NCBI RefSeq assembly: GCF_003097515.1
Contig: NZ_CP029188.1
Location: 3,350,501 to 3,414,500, forward strand
Direction of reading: 5' to 3'
From: Streptomyces tirandamycinicus
GTDB taxonomy: Bacteria > Actinomycetota > Actinomycetes > Streptomycetales > Streptomycetaceae
Length of the DNA: 64,000 bases
Each line of letters opens with the position of its first letter. Within the stretch, counting starts at the first letter, position 1. Both the position numbers and the translations under genes were made by a program. Of the stretch, positions 17,881-26,560 are shown piece after piece. Under the pieces are notes generated by a model. The model did not search any database. It had not been told where the DNA came from and saw only the letters and a program-made list of their open reading frames with translations.

Positions 17881-19263
17881 TCACAGAGGCAGAGCGCCCC
17901 ACCCTCGATCGTCCACGCCCCCGGGTACCCCACCGGCCGGATCGTACGGCTCCCGGGTGAAGACGAAGGAGCCCAGGTCGAGATGGACCAGCCGGCCCTC
18001 CGGGCAGTGCACCGCGCGCAGGGTTTCCCCTGCGAAGTAGCCGTCCAGCCCGGCCCATGTCCCGTCGGGGCGGGCCCGGAACCGTGAACCTCGGCCGTGG
18101 CCCGACAACGGGTACAGCTCCAGCCCCCGGTCCGCCACGAGCTTCAGCCGGAAGGCGGAGGTGCCCCAGTACCAAGCGCCTGTCAGGTTCAACAGGGCTT
18201 CGTCCACTTCCGGCATCGGACGCCACGGCTCCGGGAACCGAGGCTCGGCGTCCACCACGATGCGGACGAGATCCGCCGCCACGACGGCCGGCAGTGGCCC
18301 TGACGTCGCGTTGGCGAGCACCACCGCGGCCACCCCCTCCTCCGCGTCCGCCCAGAGGCAGGCGACGAATCCCGGGAGCGATCCGGTGTGTCCGATGAGC
18401 GTACGTCCGCTTCTCCGGACGATCTGCAGGCCGAGGCCGTAGGTACTGTCCCACTCCCCGGGCTCCGAAGGCGCGGACGCCGTCCGCATCTCGCGCACGG
18501 AGTCGGCGCCCAGCACGCGTTCATCACCTTGGAGAAGGAATGCGGCGAACCGGCCGAGGTCGGCGGCCGTCGACCAGAGTTGACCGGCCGGGGCCATCAG
18601 CCCGAGATCCACAGCCGGTTCGTGCATCACCGCGTCCGCCCATGGATGTACCGCCCATCCACTCGCATGAGGGACCTGGGGTGCACAGCTCGTACGGCGC
18701 ATGCCGAGCGGCTCAAGGAGTTCGTTCCGCAGAACCTCCTCCCATGGCCTTCCGCGCACCGCCGCGATCAGCGAACCCAGCAGGGTGTATCCGGTGTTGG
18801 AGTAGTGGTGGCGGCGACCGGCGGGATGGAGCAGGGGCCGCTCGCCGAGCACATCGGCGAGCCCGGGGCGAAGCGATCCGGGCGTGCGCTCCCACCATGG
18901 AGCCGGGCTCTCGGCCGCAAGTCCCGCACTGTGGCACAGAAGTTGGGCAATGGTCACCTCGCCCACACCAGTGCCGGATAGGTGCTTGTCCAGGGGGTCG
19001 CTCAGATCGAGCAGCCCTGCGTCGCGCAGCCTCAGCACCAGCACGGCGGTGAACGTCTTGGTGAGGGAGCCGATGCGGTACTGGGTGTCCGCATCCGGTA
19101 CGTCGTCCTCGGTGCAGCTGCGCGCCCCGCTCCATACCAGCCGTCCGCCCCTCACGACCGCCCCGACGAGCGAGGGGGCCCGGCCCTCGGACTGGGCGAC
19201 GGCAACACGGTGCAGCAGGGCCCGTGCCGTGCTGGGCAGCAGCGTTTCATGCGGTGAGATCAT
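17881..19263 (-). CDS. Serine hydrolase, class C beta-lactamase/DD-peptidase family
   Basis: A 460-residue serine hydrolase with the class C beta-lactamase fold. The nucleophile motif SxxK is Ser66-Leu-Thr-Lys69 in RIGSLTKTFT, and the YxN motif is Tyr154-Ser-Asn156. A C-terminal extension of about 110 residues forms a separate small beta-rich domain. Such proteins may be DD-peptidases, esterases or D-amino-acid amidases; the substrate is not predictable. No signal peptide is obvious at the N terminus, so it is probably cytoplasmic. The start is the ATG at 19263. Confidence 0.88.
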   Translation of the reverse strand: MISPHETLLPSTARALLHRVAVAQSEGRAPSLVGAVVRGGRLVWSGARSCTEDDVPDADTQYRIGSLTKTFTAVLVLRLRDAGLLDLSDPLDKHLSGTGVGEVTIAQLLCHSAGLAAESPAPWWERTPGSLRPGLADVLGERPLLHPAGRRHHYSNTGYTLLGSLIAAVRGRPWEEVLRNELLEPLGMRRTSCAPQVPHASGWAVHPWADAVMHEPAVDLGLMAPAGQLWSTAADLGRFAAFLLQGDERVLGADSVREMRTASAPSEPGEWDSTYGLGLQIVRRSGRTLIGHTGSLPGFVACLWADAEEGVAAVVLANATSGPLPAVVAADLVRIVVDAEPRFPEPWRPMPEVDEALLNLTGAWYWGTSAFRLKLVADRGLELYPLSGHGRGSRFRARPDGTWAGLDGYFAGETLRAVHCPEGRLVHLDLGSFVFTREPYDPAGGVPGGVDDRGWGALPL

Positions 19264-19368
19264 GAACCAGATCTATCCGACTTCCAGGCGAGGGTCGACC
19301 GCACCCCTCGGTGAGCTCGTGCAGGGTCTCGCGGTGGGCATCCTGCGCCGCCGGCGCTGTGCCCTGGA

Positions 19369-19389
19369 CGTTGATCCGCCGGATCAACG
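19369..19389. terminator. Candidate dnaB terminator
   Basis: CGTTGATCC (19369-19377) and GGATCAACG (19381-19389) form a perfect 9-bp stem with a 3-base loop, about 145 bases beyond the dnaB stop and before the next gene on the same strand. Confidence 0.55.
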
Positions 19390-19535
19390 GACCTGCTCCT
19401 TTCCGCTGTGTCTCACGGCGTGGCGGAAGGGTTCCGTCTCACGGCGGTGGCATTTCCTATCCCCTGTCCTATTGGTCACTCGATGGACATCACCGGTGCG
19501 AAAAGACACGCGATCTGGGATCCCACAGCGGTTCC

Positions 19536-21023
19536 TCAGGTCTGCGCCATGTCCACAAAGCGCGAGTAGTGGCCCTGGAACGCGACCGTGATGGTGGCCG
19601 TCGGGCCGTTTCGGTGCTTGGCCACGATCAGGTCCGCCTCGCCCGCGCGAGGCGATTCCTTCTCGTAGGCGTCCTCGCGGTGCAGCAGGATCACCATGTC
19701 GGCGTCCTGCTCGATGGAGCCCGACTCACGCAGGTCGGAGACCATCGGCTTCTTGTCCGTACGCTGCTCGGGACCACGGTTCAGCTGCGAGAGGGCGATC
19801 ACCGGGACCTCCAGCTCCTTGGCGAGCAGCTTGAGGTTTCGGGACATGTCCGAGACCTCTTGCTGACGGCTCTCGGCCCGCTTGGAGCCACCGGACTGCA
19901 TCAGCTGCAGATAGTCGATGACGACGAGCTTCAGATCGTTGCGCTGCTTGAGGCGCCGGCACTTCGCACGAATCTCCATCATCGACAGGTTCGGGGAGTC
20001 GTCGATGTAGAGCGGCGCCTGGGAGACATCGGGCATCCGGCGTGCGAGCCGGGTCCAGTCCTCGTCCGTCATCGTGCCGGAGCGCATGTGGTGCAGGGCG
20101 ACGCGTGCCTCTGCGGACAGCAGGCGCATCGCGATCTCGTTGCGCCCCATCTCGAGGGAGAAGATCACGCTGGGCAGGTTGTTCTTGATCGATGCCGCTC
20201 TCGCGAAGTCGAGCGCCAGCGTCGACTTACCCATGGCGGGACGAGCCGCGATGACGATCATCTGGCCGGGGTGCAGACCGTTGGTGAGTGAGTCGAAGTC
20301 GGTGAACCCGGTCGGGACCCCGGTCATCTCGCCGCTGCGGGAGCCGATCGCCTCGATCTCGTCGAGCGCTCCCTCCATGATCTCCCCCAGCGGCAGATAG
20401 TCCTCGCTGGTGCGCTGCTCGGTGACCGCGTAGATCTCGGCCTGCGCCGAGTTCACGATCTCGTCCACGTCGCCGTCCGCCGCATACCCCATCTGCGTGA
20501 TGCGCGTGCCCGCCTCGACCAGGCGCCGCAGGACGGCGCGCTCGTGCACGATCTCCGCGTAGTACGAGGCGTTCGCGGCCGTCGGGACGGACTGGACGAG
20601 AGTGTGGAGATAGGAGGCGCCGCCGACTCGGGTGATCTCTCCCCGCTTGGTCAGCTCGGCGGCGACGGTGATGGGGTCGGCGGGCTCACCCTTGGCATAG
20701 AGGTCGAGGATCGCCTGATAGACGGTCTCGTGCGCGGGCCGGTAGAAGTCGCGGCCCTTGATGATCTCGACGACATCGGCGATGGCGTCCTTGGACAGCA
20801 GCATGCCGCCGAGGACGGACTGCTCGGCATCGAGATCCTGCGGGGGAACGCGCTCGAAGCCCGGGGAGCCGTCGTCCCAGGCAACGCTCTCCCTGCCTCG
20901 CTCGTGCTGCTCCTCGCGGGCGCCGCGTCCCCGGCCCTCCCCTCGCCGGGGGCGGGAGACGGGCAGACGGTCACCCGGACCGATGTCGGTCCAGGGCTCG
21001 TCCAGGGGCTCGGGAACACTCAC
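19536..21023 (-). CDS. dnaB: Replicative DNA helicase DnaB
   Basis: The hexameric helicase that unwinds DNA at the fork. The 495-residue protein has a polar N-terminal extension (about residues 1-55), the DnaB N-terminal collar domain (from PPQDLDAEQSVLGGM), a linker, and the RecA-like motor with Walker A RPAMGKST at 261-268, Walker B VVIDYLQLM and the LSQLNRGPE motif. It has no intein, which some actinobacterial DnaB genes carry. The N-terminal tail is longer than in E. coli. The upstream region contains a cluster of DnaA boxes, suggesting coordination with initiation. The gene is monocistronic. Confidence 0.97.
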   Translation of the reverse strand: MSVPEPLDEPWTDIGPGDRLPVSRPRRGEGRGRGAREEQHERGRESVAWDDGSPGFERVPPQDLDAEQSVLGGMLLSKDAIADVVEIIKGRDFYRPAHETVYQAILDLYAKGEPADPITVAAELTKRGEITRVGGASYLHTLVQSVPTAANASYYAEIVHERAVLRRLVEAGTRITQMGYAADGDVDEIVNSAQAEIYAVTEQRTSEDYLPLGEIMEGALDEIEAIGSRSGEMTGVPTGFTDFDSLTNGLHPGQMIVIAARPAMGKSTLALDFARAASIKNNLPSVIFSLEMGRNEIAMRLLSAEARVALHHMRSGTMTDEDWTRLARRMPDVSQAPLYIDDSPNLSMMEIRAKCRRLKQRNDLKLVVIDYLQLMQSGGSKRAESRQQEVSDMSRNLKLLAKELEVPVIALSQLNRGPEQRTDKKPMVSDLRESGSIEQDADMVILLHREDAYEKESPRAGEADLIVAKHRNGPTATITVAFQGHYSRFVDMAQT

Positions 21024-21170
21024 CGGCCGCCTCCTCCCGTCCGCTCCGCGGACCTCTGCGTGGCACTCTTTTTAGGACACGGCACTGACAACACGAGCGG
21101 CCCGATTCCGCTTCGCGGCACATCGGGCGCCGGTCCACCGTAGGGCCGTGGGCACCGTCAGCCAATCTGG

Positions 21171-21259
21171 TTATCCACAGGCCGTGTGGACGACGGAGCC
21201 GATGCTGTGGAGAACTCCCCGGATCCTGTGCACGGAGCGGGGGACAGCACTGTGGACAA
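21171..21259. promoter_or_regulatory. DnaA-box cluster between dnaB and the MATE gene
   Basis: Two perfect boxes, TTATCCACA (21171-21179) and, on the other strand, TTGTCCACA (21251-21259), flank two one-mismatch boxes (21185-21193 and 21206-21214) and a weaker one (21227-21235). All lie in the 424-base gap between the divergent starts of dnaB (21023) and the MATE gene (21448). The rest of the gap holds no gene that I can see. Confidence 0.75.
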
Positions 21260-21410
21260 CGTCATAGACCTCAGCCGACACCCACTCTGACCTGCACGTC
21301 TTCCATCCACTGGCTGTGGGGGAGAAAAATTTCCCCGGCTGGATCAAGATCAGAACAAACGGCGCACAGGAGAAGCCTCGTCCCACCATTTGGTAAGGAT
21401 CACAGGCAGC

Positions 21411-21448
21411 TTGCATCTCTTACCTGTGGAAGATTAGATTGGCGCTCA
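21411..21448 (+). promoter_or_regulatory. Promoter of the MATE gene, probably leaderless
   Basis: TTGCAT (21411-21416) and TAGATT (21435-21440) are good -35 and -10 elements with an 18-base spacer. Transcription should begin near 21447-21448, which is the ATG itself. Confidence 0.5.
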
Positions 21449-22785
21449 TGACACAGGCCCCCGCGGCGTCCAGATCCAGCCGCCGTCGACATGATCGCGA
21501 GATCATCACGCTTGCCGTCCCCGCCTTCGGAGCACTCGTCGCGGAGCCACTGTTCGTGATGGTCGACAGCGCGATCGTCGGGCATCTCGGCACCCCGCAA
21601 CTCGCCGGACTCGGGATCGCTGCCGCGCTGCTGATGACGGCAGTCAGTGTCTTCGTCTTCCTCGCCTACGCCACCACCGCCGCGGTCGCGCGCCGAGTGG
21701 GCGCCGGGGATCTGGGCTCTGCGATCCGCCAGGGCATGGACGGCATCTGGCTGGCCCTGCTGCTCGGCATCGCGGTCGTCGCCGTCATGCTCCCCGCGGC
21801 ACCATGGCTGGTGGAGATCTTCGGAGCCTCCGGCACCGCGGCCCCGTATGCCGTCACCTATCTGCGCATCTCGAGTATCGGCATCCCCGCCATGCTCATG
21901 GTCATGGCCGCCACCGGCGTACTGCGCGGACTCCAGGACACCCGTACCCCCCTCTATGTGGCGATCGGTGGCTTCGCCGCGAACGCAGCCCTCAACCTGG
22001 GCCTCGTCTACGGGGCCGGGCTCGGCATAGCGGGCTCTGCCTGGGGCACGGTCATGGCCCAGTGCGGAATGGCCGCTGTCTACCTGGTCGTGGTGGTTCG
22101 CGGCGCATGTCGTCACGGCGCCTCCCTGAGGCCGAACGCCGGAGGCATACGGGCGAGTGCCCAGGCAGGTGTGCCGCTGCTGGTCCGTACGCTCTCCCTG
22201 CGAGCCGTGCTGCTCATCGCCACCGCCGTAGCCGCCCGTCTCGGTGACACCAGCATCGCCGCGCACCAGATCATCCTCGCCCTCTGGAGCTTCACGGCCT
22301 TCGCCCTGGACGCGATCGCCATCGCCGGCCAGGCCATCATCGGGCGCTATCTCGGCGCCGACGACCCCGCGGGTGCCCGTGCCGCGTGCCGCCGCATGAT
22401 CGAGTGGGGTATCGGCTCGGGCGTAGGGCTCGGACTGCTGATCGTACTGGCGCGTCCAATCCTCATCCCCCTCTTCACCAGCGATCCCGCCGTCGAGGCC
22501 ACTCTGCTGCCGGCACTGCTGGTGGTGGCCCTCACTCAGCCCGTCGCAGGCGTGGTGTTCGTCCTCGACGGTGTGCTGATGGGCGCCGGTGACGGCCCCT
22601 ATCTGGCCGGAGCCATGCTCGTCACCCTCATGGTCTTCACGCCGGCCGCGCTCCTGGTGCCGCCTTTCGGCGGCGGCCTCACCGCACTCTGGTGGGCCAT
22701 GGCCCTGATGATGACGGTTCGCATGGCCACTCTGGGGCTGCGAGTCCGCTCCGGACGCTGGGTCGTCACGGGGGCAACCCGCTGA
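21448..22785 (+). CDS. MATE-family efflux transporter (DinF-like)
   Basis: A 445-residue multidrug and toxin extrusion protein with twelve hydrophobic segments. The first helix region, IITLAVPAFGALVAEPLFVMVDSAIVGHLG, is typical of the DinF branch. It should export cationic or hydrophobic compounds using a proton or sodium gradient. A TTG at 21439 also opens the frame, but it overlaps a good -10 element, so I start at the ATG at 21448. It is convergent with rplI, with a parS site and a strong terminator between the two stop codons. Confidence 0.92.
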   Translation: MTQAPAASRSSRRRHDREIITLAVPAFGALVAEPLFVMVDSAIVGHLGTPQLAGLGIAAALLMTAVSVFVFLAYATTAAVARRVGAGDLGSAIRQGMDGIWLALLLGIAVVAVMLPAAPWLVEIFGASGTAAPYAVTYLRISSIGIPAMLMVMAATGVLRGLQDTRTPLYVAIGGFAANAALNLGLVYGAGLGIAGSAWGTVMAQCGMAAVYLVVVVRGACRHGASLRPNAGGIRASAQAGVPLLVRTLSLRAVLLIATAVAARLGDTSIAAHQIILALWSFTAFALDAIAIAGQAIIGRYLGADDPAGARAACRRMIEWGIGSGVGLGLLIVLARPILIPLFTSDPAVEATLLPALLVVALTQPVAGVVFVLDGVLMGAGDGPYLAGAMLVTLMVFTPAALLVPPFGGGLTALWWAMALMMTVRMATLGLRVRSGRWVVTGATR

Positions 22786-22791
22786 CGAGCC

Positions 22792-22807
22792 GGTTTCACG
22801 TGAAACA
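22792..22807. promoter_or_regulatory. parS site (ParB binding)
   Basis: Perfect core GTTTCACGTGAAAC at 22793-22806, 7 bases after the MATE stop codon, at a convergent gene junction. Confidence 0.95.
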
Positions 22808-22882
22808 CCCTGCGCGCCCGTCGCCACCGCCCAACGATGCCGAAGACGCTCCACGGCGGTCGGGCAACGTGCCGGAGCAGCA

Positions 22883-22913
22883 AGAGGGCCGCACCCATCG
22901 GGTGCGGCCCTCT
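22883..22913. terminator. Terminator of the rpsF-ssb-rpsR-rplI operon
   Basis: A perfect 14-bp stem (22883-22896 with 22900-22913) and a tight loop, 24 bases after the rplI stop. It is GC-rich at the base (AGAGGGCCGCACCC) and can also stop transcripts coming from the MATE gene. Confidence 0.85.
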
Positions 22914-22936
22914 CATGCCGTTCTGCGGGCAGTCGC

Positions 22937-23383
22937 TCAGGCGGCGACGACCTCGACGCCGAGCTTCGCGGCGACCTCGGGGTGCAGACGCACAGAGATC
23001 TGGTGCGAGCCCAGGGTCTTGATCGGCGAACCGAGCTCGACGCGGCGCTTGTCCACCTCGGGGCCACCTGCGGCCTTGATCGCCGAAGCGATGTCGGCCG
23101 GGGTGACGGATCCGAACAGGCGGCCGGCGTCGCCGGAGCGAACGGCCAGACGCACCTTCACGCCCTCGAGACGGGCCTTGATCTCGTTGGCCTGCTCGAT
23201 GGTCGCGATCTCGTGGATCTTGCGCGCGCGGCGGATCTGCTCGACGTCCTTCTCGCCACCCTTGGTCCAGCGGATCGCGAAACCGCGCGGGACCAGGTAG
23301 TTGCGAGCGTAGCCGTCCTTCACGTCGACGACGTCGCCGGCAGCGCCGAGGCCGGAGACCTCGTGGGTAAGGATGATCTTCAT
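22937..23383 (-). CDS. rplI: 50S ribosomal protein L9
   Basis: A 148-residue L9: the N-terminal RNA-binding domain starts [19 protein letters not shown] and includes [14 protein letters not shown], followed by the long connecting helix (about residues 45-75) and the C-terminal domain with the [13 protein letters not shown] end. L9 binds 23S rRNA and helps maintain reading frame. It is the last gene of the rpsF-ssb-rpsR-rplI operon, 18 bases after rpsR, with a strong terminator downstream. Length and motifs are normal. Confidence 0.98.
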   Translation of the reverse strand: MKIILTHEVSGLGAAGDVVDVKDGYARNYLVPRGFAIRWTKGGEKDVEQIRRARKIHEIATIEQANEIKARLEGVKVRLAVRSGDAGRLFGSVTPADIASAIKAAGGPEVDKRRVELGSPIKTLGSHQISVRLHPEVAAKLGVEVVAA

Positions 23384-23401
23384 GCTTCGGTCACCCTTTC
23401 C

Positions 23402-23638
23402 TTAGCGCGCGGTGGACGTGTAGGGCAGCAGCGCCATCTCACGGCTGTTCTTGACTGCCGTGGCGACGTCACGCTGGTGCTGCGTGCAGTTGCCGGTCAC
23501 GCGGCGGGCACGGATCTTGCCGCGGTCGGAAATGAACTTCCGCAGCATGTTCGTGTCCTTGTAGTCCACGTACGTGACCTTGTCCTTGCAGAAAGCGCAG
23601 ACCTTCTTCTTCGGCTTGCGCACAGGCGGCTTCGCCAT
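23402..23638 (-). CDS. rpsR: 30S ribosomal protein S18, zinc-binding (C+) form
   Basis: A 78-residue S18. It has Cys14-x-x-Cys17 near the N terminus and Cys51 with His54 (GNCTQH), a set of residues able to bind zinc, so this is the C+ form. Streptomyces typically encode a second, cysteine-free S18 elsewhere that is made when zinc is scarce. S18 pairs with S6 on the platform of the 30S subunit, and the S6 gene rpsF starts this operon. The spacing to ssb (56 bases) and rplI (18 bases) is operon-like. Confidence 0.97.
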   Translation of the reverse strand: MAKPPVRKPKKKVCAFCKDKVTYVDYKDTNMLRKFISDRGKIRARRVTGNCTQHQRDVATAVKNSREMALLPYTSTAR

Positions 23639-23694
23639 GGTGTTTCTCCTGTGTGATCAAGAAGTGGGGGTACGAGCTCCCCGGGGACCTGCCC

Positions 23695-24282
23695 CTAGAA
23701 GGGAGGCTCGTCCGAGTAGCCGCCGCCGGAGCCGGAGCCGGAGCCACCGCCCCAGCCGCCACCGCCGCCGCCCTGCTGCTGGCCGCCGGCCGGCGCGCTG
23801 GTGGCCCAGGGATCGTCGGCGGGAGCACCGCCGCCACCCTGCTGCTGACCACCGCCGGGACCGCCGCCCCAGCCGCCGCCCTGCTGGCCACCGCCGTAGC
23901 CGCCCTGGCCACCGCGGCCGGTGGTCTTGGTGACCTTGGCCGTGGCGTTCTTGAGGCTGGGGCCGACTTCCTCGACGTCCAGCTCGAAGACCGTGCGCTT
24001 GACTCCCTCGCGGTCCTCGTAGGACCGCTGCTTCAGCCGGCCCTGCACGACGACGCGCATGCCTCGCTGGAGCGACTCGGCGACGTTCTCCGCCGCCTGA
24101 CGCCAGACGGAGCAGGTGAGGAACAGGCTCTCGCCGTCCTTCCACTCGTTGGTCTGACGGTCGAAGGTGCGGGGGGTGGACGCGACGCGGAACTTCGCGA
24201 CCGCCGCACCGGACGGGGTGAAGCGCAGCTCGGGGTCGTCGACGAGATTGCCGACGACCGTGATGACGGTCTCGCCTGCCAT
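23695..24282 (-). CDS. ssb: Single-stranded DNA-binding protein SSB
   Basis: A 195-residue SSB. The OB-fold covers about residues 1-115 (starting [21 protein letters not shown], with [15 protein letters not shown] and [14 protein letters not shown]). A long Gly/Gln-rich flexible tail follows, ending in the acidic tip DEPPF that recruits partner proteins. It coats single-stranded DNA at forks and repair sites. It sits between rpsF and rpsR in the conserved operon, so its supply is tied to ribosomal-protein transcription. The glycine-rich tail is longer than in E. coli, as usual in Streptomyces. Confidence 0.97.
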   Translation of the reverse strand: MAGETVITVVGNLVDDPELRFTPSGAAVAKFRVASTPRTFDRQTNEWKDGESLFLTCSVWRQAAENVAESLQRGMRVVVQGRLKQRSYEDREGVKRTVFELDVEEVGPSLKNATAKVTKTTGRGGQGGYGGGQQGGGWGGGPGGGQQQGGGGAPADDPWATSAPAGGQQQGGGGGGWGGGSGSGSGGGYSDEPPF

Positions 24283-24354
24283 GGGTGAACCTCTCGGCGG
24301 GATTGCTTCTGGCTGCTTGCTGCTACTCGAGCCCTATGCCCTCTGAGCAGGTGC

Positions 24355-24645
24355 TCAGTGGGTCTCGGGGCGGAGGACCTTGGTCCGGAGGACCGACTCG
24401 TTCAGGCTCATCTGGCGGTCGAGCTCCTTGACGACCGCAGGCTCGGCCTGCAGGTCGATGACCGAGTAGATGCCCTCGGGCTTCTTCTTGATCTCGTAAG
24501 CGAGACGACGACGGCCCCAGGTGTCGACCTTCTCGACCTTTCCGTTGGCCTCACGGACGACGGAGAGGAAGTTCTCGATCAGCGGGGAGACAGCACGCTC
24601 CTCGAGATCGGGGTCGAGGATGACCATCACCTCGTAGTGACGCAT
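24355..24645 (-). CDS. rpsF: 30S ribosomal protein S6
   Basis: A 96-residue S6 ([19 protein letters not shown], then [18 protein letters not shown]). It forms a heterodimer with S18 on the 30S platform. The ATG at 24645 has a near-perfect AAAGGAGGTGGG ribosome-binding site; the longer frame upstream is ignored. It is the first gene of the rpsF-ssb-rpsR-rplI operon. The leader can fold so that the Shine-Dalgarno sequence is paired, suggesting autoregulation by S6:S18, as known in other bacteria. Confidence 0.97.
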   Translation of the reverse strand: MRHYEVMVILDPDLEERAVSPLIENFLSVVREANGKVEKVDTWGRRRLAYEIKKKPEGIYSVIDLQAEPAVVKELDRQMSLNESVLRTKVLRPETH

Positions 24646-24655
24646 GTGGAACCCA

Positions 24656-24698
24656 CCTCCTTTGGACTCAGCGGCCACGGTCGTTCCGTGGCAGGAGG
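24656..24698 (-). promoter_or_regulatory. Candidate S6:S18-type autoregulatory leader of rpsF
   Basis: In the rpsF mRNA, CCUCCU (24698-24693) can pair with the Shine-Dalgarno AGGAGG (24661-24656). Between them is a perfect 7-bp hairpin, GCCACGG/CCGUGGC (24692-24686 with 24680-24674), followed directly by an unpaired segment that begins with the C and G of a CCG trinucleotide. An S6:S18 leader motif with a CCG bulge beside a hairpin is known from other bacteria. The match here is by eye only. Confidence 0.5.
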
Positions 24699-24941
24699 GT
24701 CGTGATGCGTTGAGCATCGATGCCTACGCAGTAAACCAGGCGGCACTGACAACCGGACCCGCCATCGGTTGGGAGAGCGGGGTACCGAGTGCTGGCCTGG
24801 GCAGACACCGGTGCAGACGGTACACAGTACCCGCACACCCGCTTCCGGTTGAAATCCGGCGGCCCTCCACCGCACCCTGTACGCATCGGGTGTGGGCGGC
24901 GTCACAGTGCGCCGCCCTCCGGGAATGCCAGGAGGTGCTTC

Positions 24942-25256
24942 ATGGCGCAACCGCAACCAAACCCCACCGGCTCTCTCCTCGCCACGGACGGCAAGCCCCA
25001 TCCACGCCAGGACGCCCTGATGGTCGCGACCCTGGTCCTGGGTGCGGTGGCGTTCGTGGCGGCGCAGTTCCACCACCTGCATCTGCTCAGCTCCTGGACC
25101 GGACTCATCGGAATCCTCACGGGCGCATACGGCCAGTTCATCTCGGCGACCACCCGGGAACGCTTCCTGCTGGTCATCGGACTGGGGGCCGCTGCCATCG
25201 GCTTCTTCCTCGGAATGGCGCAGGGCGGGCTCTTCGGAGGCCTGATCGGCTTCTAG
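24942..25256 (+). CDS. Small three-helix membrane protein, unknown function
   Basis: A 104-residue protein with a polar N terminus (about 28 residues) and three hydrophobic segments: about residues 28-46, 50-68 and 75-102, the last rich in Gly. I do not recognise a named family. The ATG at 24942 has a strong CAGGAGGTGC ribosome-binding site and is chosen over the longer frame. It lies between the divergent rpsF operon and the FemX gene, about 110 bases upstream of the latter on the same strand. A structural or envelope role is possible, but nothing in the sequence specifies it. Confidence 0.75.
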   Translation: MAQPQPNPTGSLLATDGKPHPRQDALMVATLVLGAVAFVAAQFHHLHLLSSWTGLIGILTGAYGQFISATTRERFLLVIGLGAAAIGFFLGMAQGGLFGGLIGF

Positions 25257-25364
25257 TACTCGTCCCCCCGCAGCCACGCGGGGCGCTTCCCCGGCCCAGT
25301 AGGCTTCGGCGCGAGAGCCGGAGCCCCTGACCCATGGGGACACACCAGCCGAGGAGCGCCCCGC

Positions 25365-26483
25365 ATGAGCCTGACCCTGAGGACCATCAGCCGAGAGCAG
25401 CATCTGGCGTACATCCAGAGCCTGCCTTCGGCGAGTCACTGCCAGGTCCCGGCGTGGGCGGACGTCAAGACCGAATGGCGTTCCGAGAACCTCGGCTGGT
25501 TCGACAGGAACGATCAGCTCGTCGGCGTCGGCCTCGTGCTGTACCGCCAGCTCCCCAAGATCAAGCGGTACCTGGCCTATCTGCCCGAGGGCCCGGTGAT
25601 CAACTGGAACGCCCCCAACCTGGACGACTGGCTCCAGCCGATGCTGGCGCACCTCAAGAGCCAGGGCGCCTTCTCCGTGAAGATGGGCCCGCCCGTCGTG
25701 ATCCGGCGCTGGGACGCCACGGCGATCAAGGCGGGCATCCAGGACCCGGACGTGAAGCGCCTGCGCGACGTGGAGGCGACGCACATCGAGCCCCGCGCCT
25801 TCGAGGTCGCGGACCGGCTCCGCAAGATGGGCTGGCAGCAGGGCGAGGACGGCGGCGCCGGCTTCGGCGACGTGCAGCCGCGGTACGTCTACCAGGTGCC
25901 CCTGGCCAACCGGTCGCTGGACGATGTGCTCAAGGGCTTCAACCAGTTGTGGCGGCGCAACATCAAGAAGGCCGAGAAGGCCGGTGTCGAGGTCGTCCAG
26001 GGCGGCTACGAGGACCTGGCCGAGTGGCAGCGGCTCTACGAGATCACCGCCGAGCGCGACCGCTTCCGGCCCCGCCCGCTCTCGTACTTCCAGCGCATGT
26101 GGACGGTCCTGAACTCGGAGGACCCCAACCGCATGCGTCTCTACTTCGCCCGGCACAACGGAGTGAACCTCTCGGCGGCGACGATGCTCGTCGTCGGCGG
26201 CCACGTCTGGTACTCGTACGGGGCCTCCGACAACATCGGCCGCGAGGTACGGCCCTCCAACGCGATGCAGTGGCGGATGCTGCGGGACGCCTACGCCATG
26301 GGCGCCACCGTCTACGACCTGCGCGGCATCAGCGACTCGCTCGACGAGTCCGACCACCTCTTCGGGCTGATCCAGTTCAAGGTGGGCACCGGCGGAGAGG
26401 CCGTCGAGTACGTCGGCGAATGGGACTTCCCGCTCAACAAGGTGCTGCACAAGGCTCTCGACATCTACATGTCGCGCCGCTGA
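25365..26483 (+). CDS. femX: FemX-like peptidoglycan bridge aminoacyltransferase
   Basis: A 372-residue Fem-family protein with two GNAT-like lobes. It transfers an amino acid, glycine in Streptomyces, from tRNA to the side-chain lysine/DAP of lipid II, starting the interpeptide bridge. Recognisable segments are the N-terminal SHCQVPAWADVKTEW, the central LWRRNIKKAEKAGVEV helix region and the C-terminal YDLRGISD and GLIQFKVGTGGE motifs. It is cytoplasmic at the membrane face. Position and sequence match the Streptomyces FemX. The alanine-racemase-like gene, a membrane glycosyltransferase and a class A PBP follow, forming an envelope cluster. Confidence 0.88.
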   Translation: MSLTLRTISREQHLAYIQSLPSASHCQVPAWADVKTEWRSENLGWFDRNDQLVGVGLVLYRQLPKIKRYLAYLPEGPVINWNAPNLDDWLQPMLAHLKSQGAFSVKMGPPVVIRRWDATAIKAGIQDPDVKRLRDVEATHIEPRAFEVADRLRKMGWQQGEDGGAGFGDVQPRYVYQVPLANRSLDDVLKGFNQLWRRNIKKAEKAGVEVVQGGYEDLAEWQRLYEITAERDRFRPRPLSYFQRMWTVLNSEDPNRMRLYFARHNGVNLSAATMLVVGGHVWYSYGASDNIGREVRPSNAMQWRMLRDAYAMGATVYDLRGISDSLDESDHLFGLIQFKVGTGGEAVEYVGEWDFPLNKVLHKALDIYMSRR

Positions 26484-26560
26484 TCCTTCCGTAGCCTCCC
26501 TTCAGCCCCTCTTCGCAGCTCTGACACACCGCCGCCACCAGAAAGGTTCCGGACCCGGCC

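Noticed and set aside
19536..21023. Possible intein in dnaB
   Set aside because: The 495-residue frame is continuous, the helicase motifs are normally spaced and no splicing-domain blocks are present.
21400..23067. Long minus-strand frame covering the MATE gene
   Set aside because: It is rich in His, Gln, Arg and Gly with no domain, and it is antisense to a clear 12-helix transporter.
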